Positions 1-13,745 are shown, counted from the stretch's first letter. The stretch is 36,548 nucleotides of DNA from Rhodoferax sp. (GCF_023701345.1 NZ_JAMPXE010000017.1:1-36548); one strand, 5' to 3'. The notes: generated from the sequence alone by a model not told the origin. Made by a program: numbers and translations.

Positions 1-1658
1 CCACCGCAACAGGAGCCACAGTAACCATCACAGCGGTGTCTTCGGATCAAACGAACCGGGTGTCAACAATCACGGCATCGTGTACGAATTGCTCAGCAAG
101 TCCGGTTACCACTCAAATCAAAGTTGTAGGTGCCAGCATTGCTTTAACCAATGTCGGTAGCACCTCGTTGATCGTTGGTGGTGCGACTTCAACGCTGAGT
201 GCCACGGTCAAGAGTTTTTCTGGTACATCTCTATCAGGCGTGGATGTTTCTTTTGCTGCAACTGATCCACTGGTGCTTGGATTGAATGTGGCTTCGGCAA
301 AAACCAATAGTGCGGGTGTTGCACAGGTCACGGTTTCTGGATTGAAGGCAGGTAACGCCATTGTGAATGTATCTGCGTTGGGTGATGCCAAATCTCAGGC
401 ATATACCAGTGGTGCTCCAGCAGTTGTTTTGGCGATAACATCTCCAACTAATAATTCTGTGCTGGTAACCAATGTATCTGAAGATATTACCGTTTCTGCA
501 CCAGCTGGTGCCACATCGGTCACTTTTGCAACAACTCTGGGTACTTTTGCCAACGGACAAGCAAGTCAAAGTATCGCAGTGCCACCAGCAGGGACGGCAA
601 CTGCAAAACTGACTGCGGCTCAGGCAGGTATTGCAACTGTTACCGTCATTGATAATTTGAAGAACACTGCGAATGTAACCATCGTGGTATCGCCCCCAGT
701 GTCAGCTGCTAACAAAATCCTTCTAAACGCAAGTCAAACTACGCTGCCTATCTCGTTGGCAGATGGTAGTCAAAACTCGCTAACCCTCGTGGCTCGGGCG
801 ATAGCATACGATGGTTCAAAGGATCAGGCCGTTGCCAAAGCTCCAATCCTTTTCACCATGACGGGCGGGCCAGGGGCTGGTGAATCCTTGTCCCCGGCGC
901 TTGCCTATACCAATAGCGCTGGTTTTGCGGTTGCGACATTCACTTCCGGCACAGTGGCATCAATACCAAACGGGATTGTGATTACCGCCACTATCCTGAA
1001 CCTTGATTCAACTACTCCTAATTATCCTAACCCTTTGGCTCAGACTGGTATTGTTCCTTCTGGTAACGACATCTTGTTAACCGTAGGCGGAGCGCCTTTG
1101 TCTGTAGCCTTTGGTCCGGCTTCTGTGTTGGGGGAGAGTTCTGACAAGACTTTGTATGTGCATGCGTATTCCGTTCAGGTTACGGATGCAAATAACAATC
1201 CTGTGCCTGGTCAAGTGGTGACTTTGCGTATGAACCCCGTTGCTTTCAGTACAGGTCCAGCCTGCACGCCTGAATTCACCTATTGTTCAGAGGATGTGAA
1301 TGGCAATGGCTCTAGGGATGTTGGTGAAGATGGAACACGTACGCTGCTCCCTTCGGCCATAGATGCAGGAAGTTGCCCTTCTATTGCACCACCTCCAACT
1401 GGGACTTTGGATCTTGGGTTGACACCATCTAACTCTGATGGTGGAGGAATTCCGGCAACTGTGACGACTGATACAAACGGTATCGCAGCGTTTAATTTGA
1501 CATATCTGAAGGGTTCTGCACTTTGGGTAGTGAATAAATTGACTGCAACAGTGAGTTCCAACGGAACTGAGACCAGAAAATCGACGATATTCCGGTTGAG
1601 CGCGCTCCGTGGTGATCTTGAGCCATGCAGCCTTCCCGCCTCACCTTATAGCTATTAA
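1..1658 (+). CDS. Large secreted Ig-like repeat protein, C-terminal part (5' end outside window)
   Basis: The reading frame is open from base 3, so the gene starts upstream; the GTG at 36 is internal. About 551 residues are visible. They form at least four beta-rich repeats of roughly 90-130 residues with invasin/Big_1-like features: alternating Thr/Ser/Val/Ala strands and the recurring phrase TNSAGVA or TDTNGIA near the end of a repeat. The last repeat carries an Asp/Asn/Gly-rich stretch (DVNGNGSRDVGEDG, coded around 1298-1340) that resembles a calcium-binding loop, and several Cys that could form disulfides in an exported protein. No anchor or autotransporter domain is seen at the C terminus, which ends in PASPYSY. 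GC is clearly lower than in the following genes. A surface or periplasmic adhesin-like role is inferred from the repeats only. The stop lies 14 bases before aroK. Confidence 0.75.
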   Translation, partial: TATGATVTITAVSSDQTNRVSTITASCTNCSASPVTTQIKVVGASIALTNVGSTSLIVGGATSTLSATVKSFSGTSLSGVDVSFAATDPLVLGLNVASAKTNSAGVAQVTVSGLKAGNAIVNVSALGDAKSQAYTSGAPAVVLAITSPTNNSVLVTNVSEDITVSAPAGATSVTFATTLGTFANGQASQSIAVPPAGTATAKLTAAQAGIATVTVIDNLKNTANVTIVVSPPVSAANKILLNASQTTLPISLADGSQNSLTLVARAIAYDGSKDQAVAKAPILFTMTGGPGAGESLSPALAYTNSAGFAVATFTSGTVASIPNGIVITATILNLDSTTPNYPNPLAQTGIVPSGNDILLTVGGAPLSVAFGPASVLGESSDKTLYVHAYSVQVTDANNNPVPGQVVTLRMNPVAFSTGPACTPEFTYCSEDVNGNGSRDVGEDGTRTLLPSAIDAGSCPSIAPPPTGTLDLGLTPSNSDGGGIPATVTTDTNGIAAFNLTYLKGSALWVVNKLTATVSSNGTETRKSTIFRLSALRGDLEPCSLPASPYSY

Positions 1659-1672
1659 GCAATTACTTTTGT

Positions 1673-2182
1673 GTGATCTCCCTCATCGGCCTGCCCGGCT
1701 CAGGAAAATCCACCGTCGGGCGACAACTTGCCCGGCGGTTGCAACTTCCCTTCTTTGACTCCGACCATGTGATAGAGCAGCAGCTTGGCTGCTCTATCCG
1801 TGAGTATTTCGAGCGCGAGGGGGAGGTTCGCTTTCGCGACCTGGAAGCCTCGGTCATCGACGAACTCACACAGAACCCGGCAGCCGTTTTGTCCACCGGC
1901 GGTGGCGCCGTGTTGCGGCCGGAAAATCGCCAGAACCTGCACAGCCGGAGCCAGGTTGTTTATTTGAATTCGTCGCCCGACGATTTGTTTCGGCGCCTGC
2001 GGCACGACAAAAGCCGGCCTTTGCTGCAAGTCGCCGACCCGCTGCAACGACTGCGGGATTTGTACGCCCAGCGCGACCCCTTGTATCGCGAAACAGCGCA
2101 CTTTCATGTCGATACCGGCCGCCCCTCGGTGGCCACTTTGGTCACGATGATCGTGATGCAGCTTGACATGCTGGGGGCATAG
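1673..2182 (+). CDS. aroK: Shikimate kinase
   Basis: Catalyses ATP-dependent phosphorylation of shikimate to shikimate 3-phosphate, the fifth step of the aromatic amino-acid pathway, in the cytosol. The 169-residue product is of normal family length. Visible motifs are the Walker A loop GLPGSGKST at residues 6-14, the DSD shikimate/Mg-binding segment near residues 29-31, the STGGGAV substrate loop near residue 75, and RPLL in the lid region. The start is a GTG directly before the conserved [12 protein letters not shown] strand; an in-frame stop at 1649 leaves no room for a much longer N terminus, and no good Shine-Dalgarno is seen. aroB follows after 49 bases, the classical aroKB pair. In many betaproteobacteria this pair lies downstream of pilMNOPQ; here the upstream neighbour is the Ig-like gene. 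Confidence 0.95.
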   Translation: MISLIGLPGSGKSTVGRQLARRLQLPFFDSDHVIEQQLGCSIREYFEREGEVRFRDLEASVIDELTQNPAAVLSTGGGAVLRPENRQNLHSRSQVVYLNSSPDDLFRRLRHDKSRPLLQVADPLQRLRDLYAQRDPLYRETAHFHVDTGRPSVATLVTMIVMQLDMLGA

Positions 2183-2231
2183 AGCTGCCGCTGACTGTTC
2201 GCCTCTTGCCCAGTTCGCTAAACTCCGGGCC

Positions 2232-3341
2232 ATGCATTCCTCCGACCTCCAAACCGTTGCCATTGACCTGGCTGAGCGCAGCTACCACATCGCCATCCGT
2301 GGCTCGCTGTTTGACAACCCCTTGAGTTACGCTGAACTGCCGGCGGCACACAGCGCGCTGATTGTCACCAATACCACGGTGGCGCCCTTGTATGCCGAGC
2401 GGCTGCAGCGGGCCTTGTCTGGCAAATACCCGCAGATTCACACGGTGGTGCTGCCCGATGGTGAAGCCTTCAAGACATGGGACAACCTGAACCTGATTTT
2501 CGATGCCTTGCTGAGCCATGGCTGCGACCGCAAAACCATACTCTTCGCACTCGGCGGCGGCGTGGTTGGCGACATGACCGGCTTTGCCGCCGCCAGCTTC
2601 ATGCGCGGCGTGCCGTTTGTGCAGGTGCCCACCACCTTGCTGGCGCAGGTGGATTCATCCGTGGGCGGCAAAACCGCCATCAACCACCCGCTGGGCAAGA
2701 ACATGATTGGCGCGTTTTACCAGCCGCTCAAGGTGGTCTGTGATCTGGATACGCTCAAGACCCTGCCCGAGCGCGAACTTAGCGCCGGCCTGGCCGAGGT
2801 CATCAAATACGGGCCGATTGCCGACATGGATTTTCTGGCCTGGCTGGAGGCCAACATGGACGCCGTGCTGGCGCGTGATCCAGCCGCGCTGGCGCACATC
2901 GTCAAACGCAGTTGTGAGATCAAGGCCGATGTGGTGGGGCAGGACGAGCGCGAGTCGGGTTTGCGCGCCATTCTTAATTTTGGCCACACTTTTGGCCATG
3001 CCATTGAGGCAGGACTGGGTTATGGCGAGTGGCTGCATGGCGAGGCTGTGGGTTGCGGCATGGTGATGGCGGCACATTTGTCGCAGCGTTTGGGCTTGGT
3101 GGATGCATTTTTTGTCAACCGATTGGTGCATTTGATCCAAAAGGCCGGCCTGCCAGTCAAGGCCCCGCGCCTGGCCGACACTGACAACGCCGGGCGTTAT
3201 CTGGAACTGATGCGGCTCGACAAAAAGAGCGAAGCCGGAGAGATCAAGTTTGTCGTCATTGAGCAGCCTGGCCGGGCGTCGGTGCGCGCCGCGCCGGACG
3301 ATGTGGTGCGCAAGGTGATCGACGCGTGTTGTGCCGGCTGA
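2232..3341 (+). CDS. aroB: 3-dehydroquinate synthase
   Basis: Converts DAHP to 3-dehydroquinate, the second shikimate-pathway step, using NAD and a divalent metal. The 369-residue product has the expected length. Visible motifs include the NAD-binding [14 protein letters not shown], the [19 protein letters not shown] segment and the [11 protein letters not shown] block. Metal-ligand regions are AEVIKYG and the histidine-rich [11 protein letters not shown] and HGEAV motifs. The open frame extends upstream to 2163 inside aroK, but the ATG at 2232 (MHSSDLQTV) fits the family N terminus better. It is probably co-transcribed with aroK and with the dGTPase gene 10 bases downstream. Confidence 0.96.
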   Translation: MHSSDLQTVAIDLAERSYHIAIRGSLFDNPLSYAELPAAHSALIVTNTTVAPLYAERLQRALSGKYPQIHTVVLPDGEAFKTWDNLNLIFDALLSHGCDRKTILFALGGGVVGDMTGFAAASFMRGVPFVQVPTTLLAQVDSSVGGKTAINHPLGKNMIGAFYQPLKVVCDLDTLKTLPERELSAGLAEVIKYGPIADMDFLAWLEANMDAVLARDPAALAHIVKRSCEIKADVVGQDERESGLRAILNFGHTFGHAIEAGLGYGEWLHGEAVGCGMVMAAHLSQRLGLVDAFFVNRLVHLIQKAGLPVKAPRLADTDNAGRYLELMRLDKKSEAGEIKFVVIEQPGRASVRAAPDDVVRKVIDACCAG

Positions 3342-3351
3342 CGCTCAAGCC

Positions 3352-4530
3352 ATGACCCTGGCTCCCTATGCCTGTGACCCGGCAAAGTCGCGCGGGCGGC
3401 GCTACCCGCAGGCGCCGGCGCCCACCCGTACCGACTACCAGCGTGACCGCGACCGCATTGTGCACAGCACGGCGTTTCGGCGCCTGGTTTATAAAACCCA
3501 GGTCTTTTTGAACCACGAAGGCGACCTGTTTCGCACCCGGCTGACGCATTCGCTCGAAGTCGCGCAACTGGGGCGTTCGATCGCCCGCTCCTTGCGACTC
3601 AACGAAGATCTGGTCGAAGCCATCGCGCTGGCACACGACTTGGGCCACACGCCTTTTGGCCATGCCGGCCAGGACACGCTCAACGCCTGCATGGCCGACT
3701 TTGGCGGCTTTGAGCACAACCTGCAAAGTCTGCGCGTGGTGGACCATCTGGAAGAGCGTTACCCCGAGTTTGACGGCTTGAACCTGACGTTCGAAACGCG
3801 TGAAGGCATCCTCAAGCACTGCTCGCGTCACCATGCCGAGCAGCTTGAGCGCGCCGAGCCAAGCGGGGTAGGGCGGCGTTTTCTGGAGCGCACCCAGCCC
3901 AGTCTGGAGGCTCAGTTGTGCAATCTGGCCGATGAGATTGCCTACAACGCGCACGACATTGATGATGGCGTGCGTTCCGGGCTGATCACGCTGGCGCAGT
4001 TGCAGCAAGTGCCACTGTTTGATGATTTCAGGCGACAAACGCAAGAGGCGTATCCGCAGTTGCAGGACAAGGCGCAGGGGCGGCGCCTGCTTTACGAGTC
4101 GATTCGCCGCATGTTGAGCGCGCAGGTCTATGACGTCATTCATGCGACGCAGGGCGCACTGCAAACGGCGGTGCCGGGGACGGTCGATGCGGTGCGTCAT
4201 TCGCCCCCGCTGATTCGATTCAGTGCTGCCATGCGCGAGCAATCGCAAACGCTGAAAAGTTTTTTGCTGGAAAAACTGTACCGCCACCCGCAGGTGCTGG
4301 AGACCACCGGGCAGGCGCAGCAGGTGGTGCGCGATTTGTTTCAGCGTTATTTGGCGCAGCCCGGCAACATGCCCGAGAGCCACCACCGTCGATTGGCTGC
4401 GGCGCAGGCGACGGGGCTGGTGCACGGACGTGCTTTGGCACGCATCGTGGCGGACTATATTGCCGGCATGACCGACCGTTTTGCACTGCGCGAACATGAA
4501 CGCCTGACAGGCTTGAGGTTGCTGGCATGA
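3352..4530 (+). CDS. dgt: dGTPase-like HD-domain triphosphohydrolase
   Basis: The 392-residue protein belongs to the deoxyguanosinetriphosphate triphosphohydrolase-like family, which removes triphosphate from dNTPs in the cytosol. Early motifs are DRDRIVHSTAFRRL and YKTQVF, then the metal-binding set R-THSLEVAQ, the HD pair in ALAHDLGHTPFGHAG, and a later DEIAYNAHDIDDG block that supplies the final Asp. A GTG at 3331 would overlap aroB, but the ATG at 3352 (MTLAPYACD) is a more natural start 10 bases after the aroB stop. The 3' end overlaps the next gene as ATGA, so the two are translationally coupled. The exact nucleotide specificity cannot be read from the sequence. Confidence 0.92.
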   Translation: MTLAPYACDPAKSRGRRYPQAPAPTRTDYQRDRDRIVHSTAFRRLVYKTQVFLNHEGDLFRTRLTHSLEVAQLGRSIARSLRLNEDLVEAIALAHDLGHTPFGHAGQDTLNACMADFGGFEHNLQSLRVVDHLEERYPEFDGLNLTFETREGILKHCSRHHAEQLERAEPSGVGRRFLERTQPSLEAQLCNLADEIAYNAHDIDDGVRSGLITLAQLQQVPLFDDFRRQTQEAYPQLQDKAQGRRLLYESIRRMLSAQVYDVIHATQGALQTAVPGTVDAVRHSPPLIRFSAAMREQSQTLKSFLLEKLYRHPQVLETTGQAQQVVRDLFQRYLAQPGNMPESHHRRLAAAQATGLVHGRALARIVADYIAGMTDRFALREHERLTGLRLLA

Positions 4531-5126
4531 TCCCCCACGATCTCGTGATAGCTGATACCCGGGCCTGGCTGGAACGCGCCGTGATCGGCCTCAACCTGTG
4601 CCCGTTTGCCAAAAGCGTGCATGTCAAGGGGCAGGTGCATTACGCAGTCAGCCGTGCCTCCACTGCCCATGACTTGCTCGACGACCTGGTTTCCGAGTTG
4701 AAAAACCTTGTCGCCACCGATCCAAAAGAACGGGATACCACGCTATTGATGGCGCCGGACTGCATGCATGATTTTCTGGATTTCAATGACTTTCTGGCCC
4801 AGGCCGAGCAGGCACTGGCAGAGCTGGACCTTGACGGTGTGCTGCAAATCGCTTCGCTGCACCCCAGGTATCAGTTTGCCGGGACCTTGGAGGACGACAT
4901 CACCAACTTCACCAACCGCTCGCCTTACCCCACGCTGCACCTGCTGCGTGAAGACAGTATTGACCGCGCGGTGGCGGCTTTTCCTGATCCCGAATCCATT
5001 TTCGAGGTGAACATGCAAACCATGGAGCGACTTGGGTCTGAAGGTTGGGCTGCGCTCAAGGTGGATGCCACCGCAGTTGGCGATGCGGTCGTGGCATCAT
5101 CGGTTCATGACACATCGAAAACCTGA
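4527..5126 (+). CDS. DUF1415 domain protein
   Basis: A 199-residue protein recognised as the DUF1415 family. Typical features are the N-terminal AWLERAVIGLNLCPFA segment, where the CPF cysteine is conserved, and the central HPRYQFAGT and FTNRSPYPTLHLLRE blocks. The biochemical role is not established. It starts inside the dgt stop codon (ATGA) and ends 20 bases inside the next coding region, so it belongs to a tightly packed operon. No signal peptide or membrane segment is visible, and a cytosolic location is likely. Confidence 0.88.
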   Translation: MIPHDLVIADTRAWLERAVIGLNLCPFAKSVHVKGQVHYAVSRASTAHDLLDDLVSELKNLVATDPKERDTTLLMAPDCMHDFLDFNDFLAQAEQALAELDLDGVLQIASLHPRYQFAGTLEDDITNFTNRSPYPTLHLLREDSIDRAVAAFPDPESIFEVNMQTMERLGSEGWAALKVDATAVGDAVVASSVHDTSKT

Positions 5127-6030
5127 AAAAATCCAGCGCAACCCGCCTGTGGCATCTGTGCCGCCGACTTTGCCCGACGACATCCGTCCCGGTCAATCCA
5201 TTGAGTTGCTCAAGGAACTGCACATCCTGACGCGTGACGGCAAGCTCAACCAGGATTCACGGCGCAAACTCAAGCAGGTGTATCACCTGTACCAGTTCAT
5301 CGAGAAGCTGCTGCTGGAGTTGGGCGATGCAGGCATCACCCTGGCCGATCATGGTGCGGGCAAGTCGTATTTGGGCTTCATCCTGTATGACCTGTTTTTC
5401 AAGGGCCGTGCCAAGGGGCATATTTACGGCATCGAGACCCGCCCTGAACTGGTGCAGAAGTCCCAGGAACTGGCCCGCCGATTGGGTTTTGAGCGCATGT
5501 CGTTTCTGAACCTCACGGTGGCTGAGTCGGCCCAGTCTGCGCAATTGCCGGCGCGCATTGACATGGTCACGGCCCTGCACGCCTGCGACACCGCCACCGA
5601 CGATGCGATTGCCTTTGGCCTGCAAAAACAGGCCCGCTTCATGGTGCTGGTGCCCTGCTGCCAGGCCGAAGTGGCGCGGGTGCTGAGCCAGCACAAGGCG
5701 CTGTCGTTGTCACGCACGCCCCTGTCGGAACTGTGGCGCCACCCGTTGCATACCCGTGAAATGGGCAGCCAGATCAGCAACGTGCTGCGCTGCCTGTATC
5801 TCGAGGCCTGCGGCTATCAGGTTACGGTGACCGAGTTGGTGGGGTGGGAGCACAGCATGAAAAACGAGCTCATCATGGCGCGCTATACGGGGCAGAAGAA
5901 GCGCGCCGCAGGCCAGCGACTGCATGCCTTGTTGACAGAGTTTGGACTGTGCGAGCTGCTTCATACCCGCTTTACAGAGCTGCCCGACAATGCGCCATTG
6001 CTGCCAGACGATCCTGGCGATCAAGTCTGA
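5107..6030 (+). CDS. Class I SAM-dependent methyltransferase (Methyltransf_32-like)
   Basis: The 307-residue protein has a Rossmann-type methyltransferase core. SAM-binding motif I is ADHGAGKSYLGF, followed by an acidic end of strand 2 in YGIETRPELVQ and by HACDTATDDAI in the region of motif IV. A VPCCQAEVA segment follows. This layout resembles the PF13679-type methyltransferase family; the substrate is unknown. The open frame extends to 5032, but the ATG at 5107 (MTHRKPEK) is the likely start and overlaps DUF1415 by 20 bases. The basic, Lys/Arg-rich N-terminal region could contact nucleic acid, which is inference only. Confidence 0.82.
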   Translation: MTHRKPEKIQRNPPVASVPPTLPDDIRPGQSIELLKELHILTRDGKLNQDSRRKLKQVYHLYQFIEKLLLELGDAGITLADHGAGKSYLGFILYDLFFKGRAKGHIYGIETRPELVQKSQELARRLGFERMSFLNLTVAESAQSAQLPARIDMVTALHACDTATDDAIAFGLQKQARFMVLVPCCQAEVARVLSQHKALSLSRTPLSELWRHPLHTREMGSQISNVLRCLYLEACGYQVTVTELVGWEHSMKNELIMARYTGQKKRAAGQRLHALLTEFGLCELLHTRFTELPDNAPLLPDDPGDQV

Positions 6031-6065
6031 TGTGTGTGCCATTTGAGTTTAAATTGGAGTCAATC

Positions 6066-6533
6066 ATGAAACGATGGATTCAAAGTTTGCTATCGGCCAT
6101 TTCTGCGAGTTTGTTGCTTGCCTGTGCCAGCAGCAGTCCAGATGTCATTCAACGCGGCGATGCCCAGCGTCTGTCAAAGGTTGAAGACGGCGTGGTGCTG
6201 TCGGTCCGCAATGTGGTGGTGGATGGCAGCCAGAGCGGTATTGGTGCGGCGGTGGGTGGTGTTACAGGTGCCGTGGCGGGCGCCACACGCGGCGGCTCCA
6301 GCGCTGAGAGCAACGTGATTGGCTTGCTCGTGGGCGTGGCCGGTGCCGCGGCAGGTAACGCCATCGAGCGCATGAGCACACGCGAAGATGCCACAGAGTT
6401 GCTGGTTCAACTCAAAGGCGGCGAGCGCCGCGCCGTGGTGCAGGCCAGGGGCACAGAAGTATTTGTTCCCGGCGATGCCGTGATCCTGGTCACCACGGGC
6501 GGCAAGGTCCGCATTGCCAAAGCCCCCAGGTAA
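6066..6533 (+). CDS. Small outer-membrane lipoprotein with glycine-zipper (SlyB/Pcp-like)
   Basis: A 155-residue product starting MKRWIQSLLS, with a lipoprotein signal peptide ending in a lipobox-like LLLACAS (Cys near residue 19). The middle holds Gly/Ala-rich hydrophobic stretches (GAAVGGVTGAVAGAT and VGVAGAAAGNAIE) typical of glycine-zipper lipoproteins of the SlyB/Pcp type. A beta-rich C-terminal part follows, with VFVPGDAVILV. The open frame extends far upstream inside the methyltransferase gene, but the signal peptide and a GGAG before the ATG support this start. It probably sits in the outer membrane. The stop codon is directly followed by the ATG of the RAYT gene. Confidence 0.85.
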   Translation: MKRWIQSLLSAISASLLLACASSSPDVIQRGDAQRLSKVEDGVVLSVRNVVVDGSQSGIGAAVGGVTGAVAGATRGGSSAESNVIGLLVGVAGAAAGNAIERMSTREDATELLVQLKGGERRAVVQARGTEVFVPGDAVILVTTGGKVRIAKAPR

Positions 6534-7238
6534 ATGGCGCGCCTTCCTCGACTCACCCTGCCGGGCTATCCGCACCATGTGATTCAGCGCGGCAACAACA
6601 AGCAGGCCATTTTTTCCACGGCCGCTGATTACCGGGTGTTGCTCGACCTGATTGAAGAAAACGCCAAGAAATTCAGTGTCGCCTTGCACGCGTATGTGCT
6701 CATGAGCAACCATTTCCACTTGCTGGCCACGCCGCAAACAAATGACGGTTTGCCCAAAATGATGCAGGCGGTGGGGCGCAGTTATGTGCGCTTTTTCAAT
6801 AACACGCACAAACGCACGGGCACCTTGTGGGAGGGGCGCTACAAGTCGACCCTGATTCAGACCGACCGATATCTGTTGGCCTGCATGGCCTACATTGACC
6901 TCAATCCGGTGCGTGCCGGGCTGGTGACGCAGCCGCAGGACTACCCCTGGTCCAGCCATTTGCATTACCTTGGTGTACGCGCTGACCGATTGATCACCCC
7001 GCATGCACTGGTATGGGAGCTGGGCAACACACCCTTTGCGCGTGAAGCCGCGTACGCCGAATTGGTGCAAAGCGGCATCAGCCCGGTGCAGCAGACCGCC
7101 ATCACGCAGGCTACTTTGAGCGGTTGGGCCTTGGGGGATGCGGATTTTGTGGCTGATTTACAAAAAAGAACCGAGCGACGCGTCGTCAAAACAGGCGCTG
7201 GGCGCCCATTTTTTGTCAATAAATCTATCGCTAAATAA
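6534..7238 (+). CDS. REP-associated tyrosine transposase (RAYT, Y1/IS200-like domain)
   Basis: The 234-residue protein belongs to the Y1 HUH-nuclease transposase superfamily, RAYT branch. It begins with the family phrase RLPRLTLPGYPHHVIQRGNN. The metal-binding HUH motif is HFH at residues 60-62, and the Tyr-containing segment is DRYLLACMAYIDLNPVRAG. RAYTs are single-copy housekeeping-type transposases thought to act on REP palindromes by single-strand nicking near a GTAG tetranucleotide. It has no flanking partner ORF. Its ATG directly follows the stop of the lipoprotein gene (TAAATG), so it is probably co-translated. Two REP-like palindromes carrying GTAG at their foot occur elsewhere in the window (12174 and 35732) and are candidate substrates. 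Confidence 0.9.
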   Translation: MARLPRLTLPGYPHHVIQRGNNKQAIFSTAADYRVLLDLIEENAKKFSVALHAYVLMSNHFHLLATPQTNDGLPKMMQAVGRSYVRFFNNTHKRTGTLWEGRYKSTLIQTDRYLLACMAYIDLNPVRAGLVTQPQDYPWSSHLHYLGVRADRLITPHALVWELGNTPFAREAAYAELVQSGISPVQQTAITQATLSGWALGDADFVADLQKRTERRVVKTGAGRPFFVNKSIAK

Positions 7239-7257
7239 GCCTGGAATGGCTTTATTT
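7233..7257 (+). terminator. AT-rich hairpin at the end of the RAYT gene
   Basis: AAATAAGCC and GGCTTTATTT form a near-perfect stem around a 6-base loop, overlapping the RAYT stop codon and ending in a short T-rich tail. It could be an intrinsic terminator working in either direction. The remaining bases up to gltB are AT-rich and non-coding. Confidence 0.45.
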
Positions 7258-7351
7258 GGATGTTGTATAGCTACTTATTTTGATGTGTCCCTAATTAAAT
7301 ATAAAACTATTTTTTTAAAAATTAATTGGAATCTGACCCCAATTAATTTGT

Positions 7352-7380
7352 TTGGCATAAATGCTGCAATGCGGTAAAGT
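7352..7380 (+). promoter_or_regulatory. Candidate sigma-70 promoter overlapping the sigma-54 site
   Basis: A TTGGCA -35 box and a TAAAGT -10 box are separated by 17 bases. The start would fall near 7387. This reading competes with the sigma-54 interpretation, because both use the same TTGGCA. Confidence 0.4.
7353..7369 (+). promoter_or_regulatory. Candidate sigma-54 (-24/-12) promoter for gltB
   Basis: The sequence TGGCATAAATGCTGCAA matches the RpoN consensus TGGCACG-N4-TTGCW well, with the invariant GG and GC separated by exactly 10 bases. The predicted start of transcription is near 7379, leaving a leader of about 33 bases that contains AGGAG before the gltB ATG. No enhancer site was identified. 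Confidence 0.4.
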
Positions 7381-7411
7381 TCACTTTTCTGAAATTTTTA
7401 GGAGCGCTCCC

Positions 7412-12145
<4,734 letters not shown>

Positions 12146-12173
12146 AAAGTTCGTGAGAGCAGTTGTGAGCGAT

Positions 12174-12245
12174 CGTCATTGCGAGCGTAGCGCGGCAATC
12201 CATGCAGTTATGGATTGCCACGTCGCTTCGCTTCTCGCAATGACG
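12174..12245 (+). repeat. REP-like palindrome, copy 1, between gltB and gltD
   Basis: The outer arms CGTCATTGCGAG and CTCGCAATGACG are perfect 12-base complements. The inner stem GGCAATCCAT/ATGGATTGCC (12194-12203 and 12210-12219) has a 6-base loop. A GTAG tetranucleotide at 12187-12190 sits just 5' of the inner stem, as in REP sequences processed by RAYTs. The same element recurs at 35732-35804. Confidence 0.85.
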
Positions 12246-12278
12246 ATTCCTTGACGTTAGTGACAAAGGAAAAATATC

Positions 12279-13745
12279 ATGGGAAAAGTTACCGGTTTCA
12301 TGGAATACGAGCGTCTCGAAGAGGGCTACAAGCCCGTACCCGAGCGCCTGAAAAACTACAAGGAATTCGTCATCGGCCTGGACGACCAGGCCGCCAGCAC
12401 GCAAGCTGCGCGCTGCATGGACTGCGGCACGCCGTTTTGCAACAATGGTTGCCCGGTCAACAACATCATTCCGGACTTCAATGACCTGGTCTATCAGGGT
12501 GACTGGAAAGAGGCCATTGACGTGCTGCACAGCACCAACAACTTCCCCGAGTTCACCGGGCGCATCTGTCCGGCGCCTTGTGAAGCGGCCTGCACCCTGA
12601 ATGTGAATGACAGTGCCGTCGGCATCAAGTCGATCGAGCACGCCATCATCGACCGCGCCTGGGAAAGCGGCTGGGTCAAGGCGCAGCCGGCCCAGATCAG
12701 GACCGGCAAAAAAGTGGCCGTGGTGGGCTCCGGCCCGGCGGGCATGGCGGCCGCGCAGCAGTTGGCCCGTGCCGGCCATGACGTCACCCTGTTCGAAAAA
12801 AATGACCGGGTGGGTGGCTTGCTGCGCTACGGCATTCCCGACTTCAAGATGGAAAAAACGCACATCGACCGCCGGGTTGAGCAGCTCAAGGCCGAAGGCG
12901 TGACGATCCGCACCAGCGTGCTGGTCGGCGAGCTGCCCAAGAGCTCCAAGGTGACCAATTGGGCCAAGGAAACCATTTCCCCCGCCCAGTTGCAGGCCGA
13001 GTTTGACGCCGTGCTGCTCACCGGGGGCGCCGAGCAGTCGCGCGATCTGCCGGTGCCCGGACGCGACCTGGACGGCGTTTATTTTGCGATGGAATTCCTG
13101 CCACAGCAAAACAAGGTCAACGCCGGTGACAAGCTCAAAAACCAGTTGCGCGCCGACGGCAAACACGTCATCGTCATCGGTGGCGGTGACACGGGTTCCG
13201 ACTGCGTCGGCACCAGCAACCGCCATGGCGCTGTCAGCGTGACCCAGTTCGAGGTCATGCCGCAACCGCCGGCGGAAGAAAACCGGCCGCTGACTTGGCC
13301 CTACTGGCCCATGAAGTTGCGCACCAGCTCCAGCCACGATGAAGGTTGTGTGCGTGAATTCGCCATTTCCACCAAGGAATTCATCGGTGAAAAAGGCAAG
13401 CTGACCGGCCTCAAAACCGTGCACATCGAGCTCAAGGACGGCAAGATGGTCGAAGTTCCTGGCACCGAGAAAACCTACAAGGCCGACCTGGTGTTGCTGG
13501 CCATGGGTTTTGTCAATCCGGTGGCCACCGTGCTCGATGCCTTTGGAGTCGACAAGGATGCCCGTGGCAATGCCCGCGCCAGCACCGATTTCACCGGCGG
13601 TTACGCCACCAATGTTGCCAAGGTGTTTGCCGCCGGTGACATGCGTCGCGGCCAAAGCCTGGTGGTCTGGGCCATCCGCGAGGGCCGCCAGGCCGCCCGT
13701 TCGGTCGATGAATTCCTGATGGGCTTCAGTGATCTGCCGCGCTGA
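12279..13745 (+). CDS. gltD: Glutamate synthase small subunit
   Basis: The 488-residue beta subunit of GOGAT oxidises NADPH through FAD and passes electrons to GltB. The N-terminal cysteine clusters [14 protein letters not shown] and [10 protein letters not shown] bind 4Fe-4S clusters. The first nucleotide-binding loop is [12 protein letters not shown] (FAD) and the second is [11 protein letters not shown] (NADPH). A late segment, [17 protein letters not shown], is the usual second FAD contact. An AAAGGA ribosome site lies before the ATG. It probably shares a transcript with gltB across the REP-like hairpin, and a strong terminator follows. Confidence 0.97.
   Translation: MGKVTGFMEYERLEEGYKPVPERLKNYKEFVIGLDDQAASTQAARCMDCGTPFCNNGCPVNNIIPDFNDLVYQGDWKEAIDVLHSTNNFPEFTGRICPAPCEAACTLNVNDSAVGIKSIEHAIIDRAWESGWVKAQPAQIRTGKKVAVVGSGPAGMAAAQQLARAGHDVTLFEKNDRVGGLLRYGIPDFKMEKTHIDRRVEQLKAEGVTIRTSVLVGELPKSSKVTNWAKETISPAQLQAEFDAVLLTGGAEQSRDLPVPGRDLDGVYFAMEFLPQQNKVNAGDKLKNQLRADGKHVIVIGGGDTGSDCVGTSNRHGAVSVTQFEVMPQPPAEENRPLTWPYWPMKLRTSSSHDEGCVREFAISTKEFIGEKGKLTGLKTVHIELKDGKMVEVPGTEKTYKADLVLLAMGFVNPVATVLDAFGVDKDARGNARASTDFTGGYATNVAKVFAAGDMRRGQSLVVWAIREGRQAARSVDEFLMGFSDLPR

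Noticed and set aside
3256-4497. 413-residue minus-strand open frame opposite dgt
   Set aside because: Shadow of the HD hydrolase gene on the + strand.
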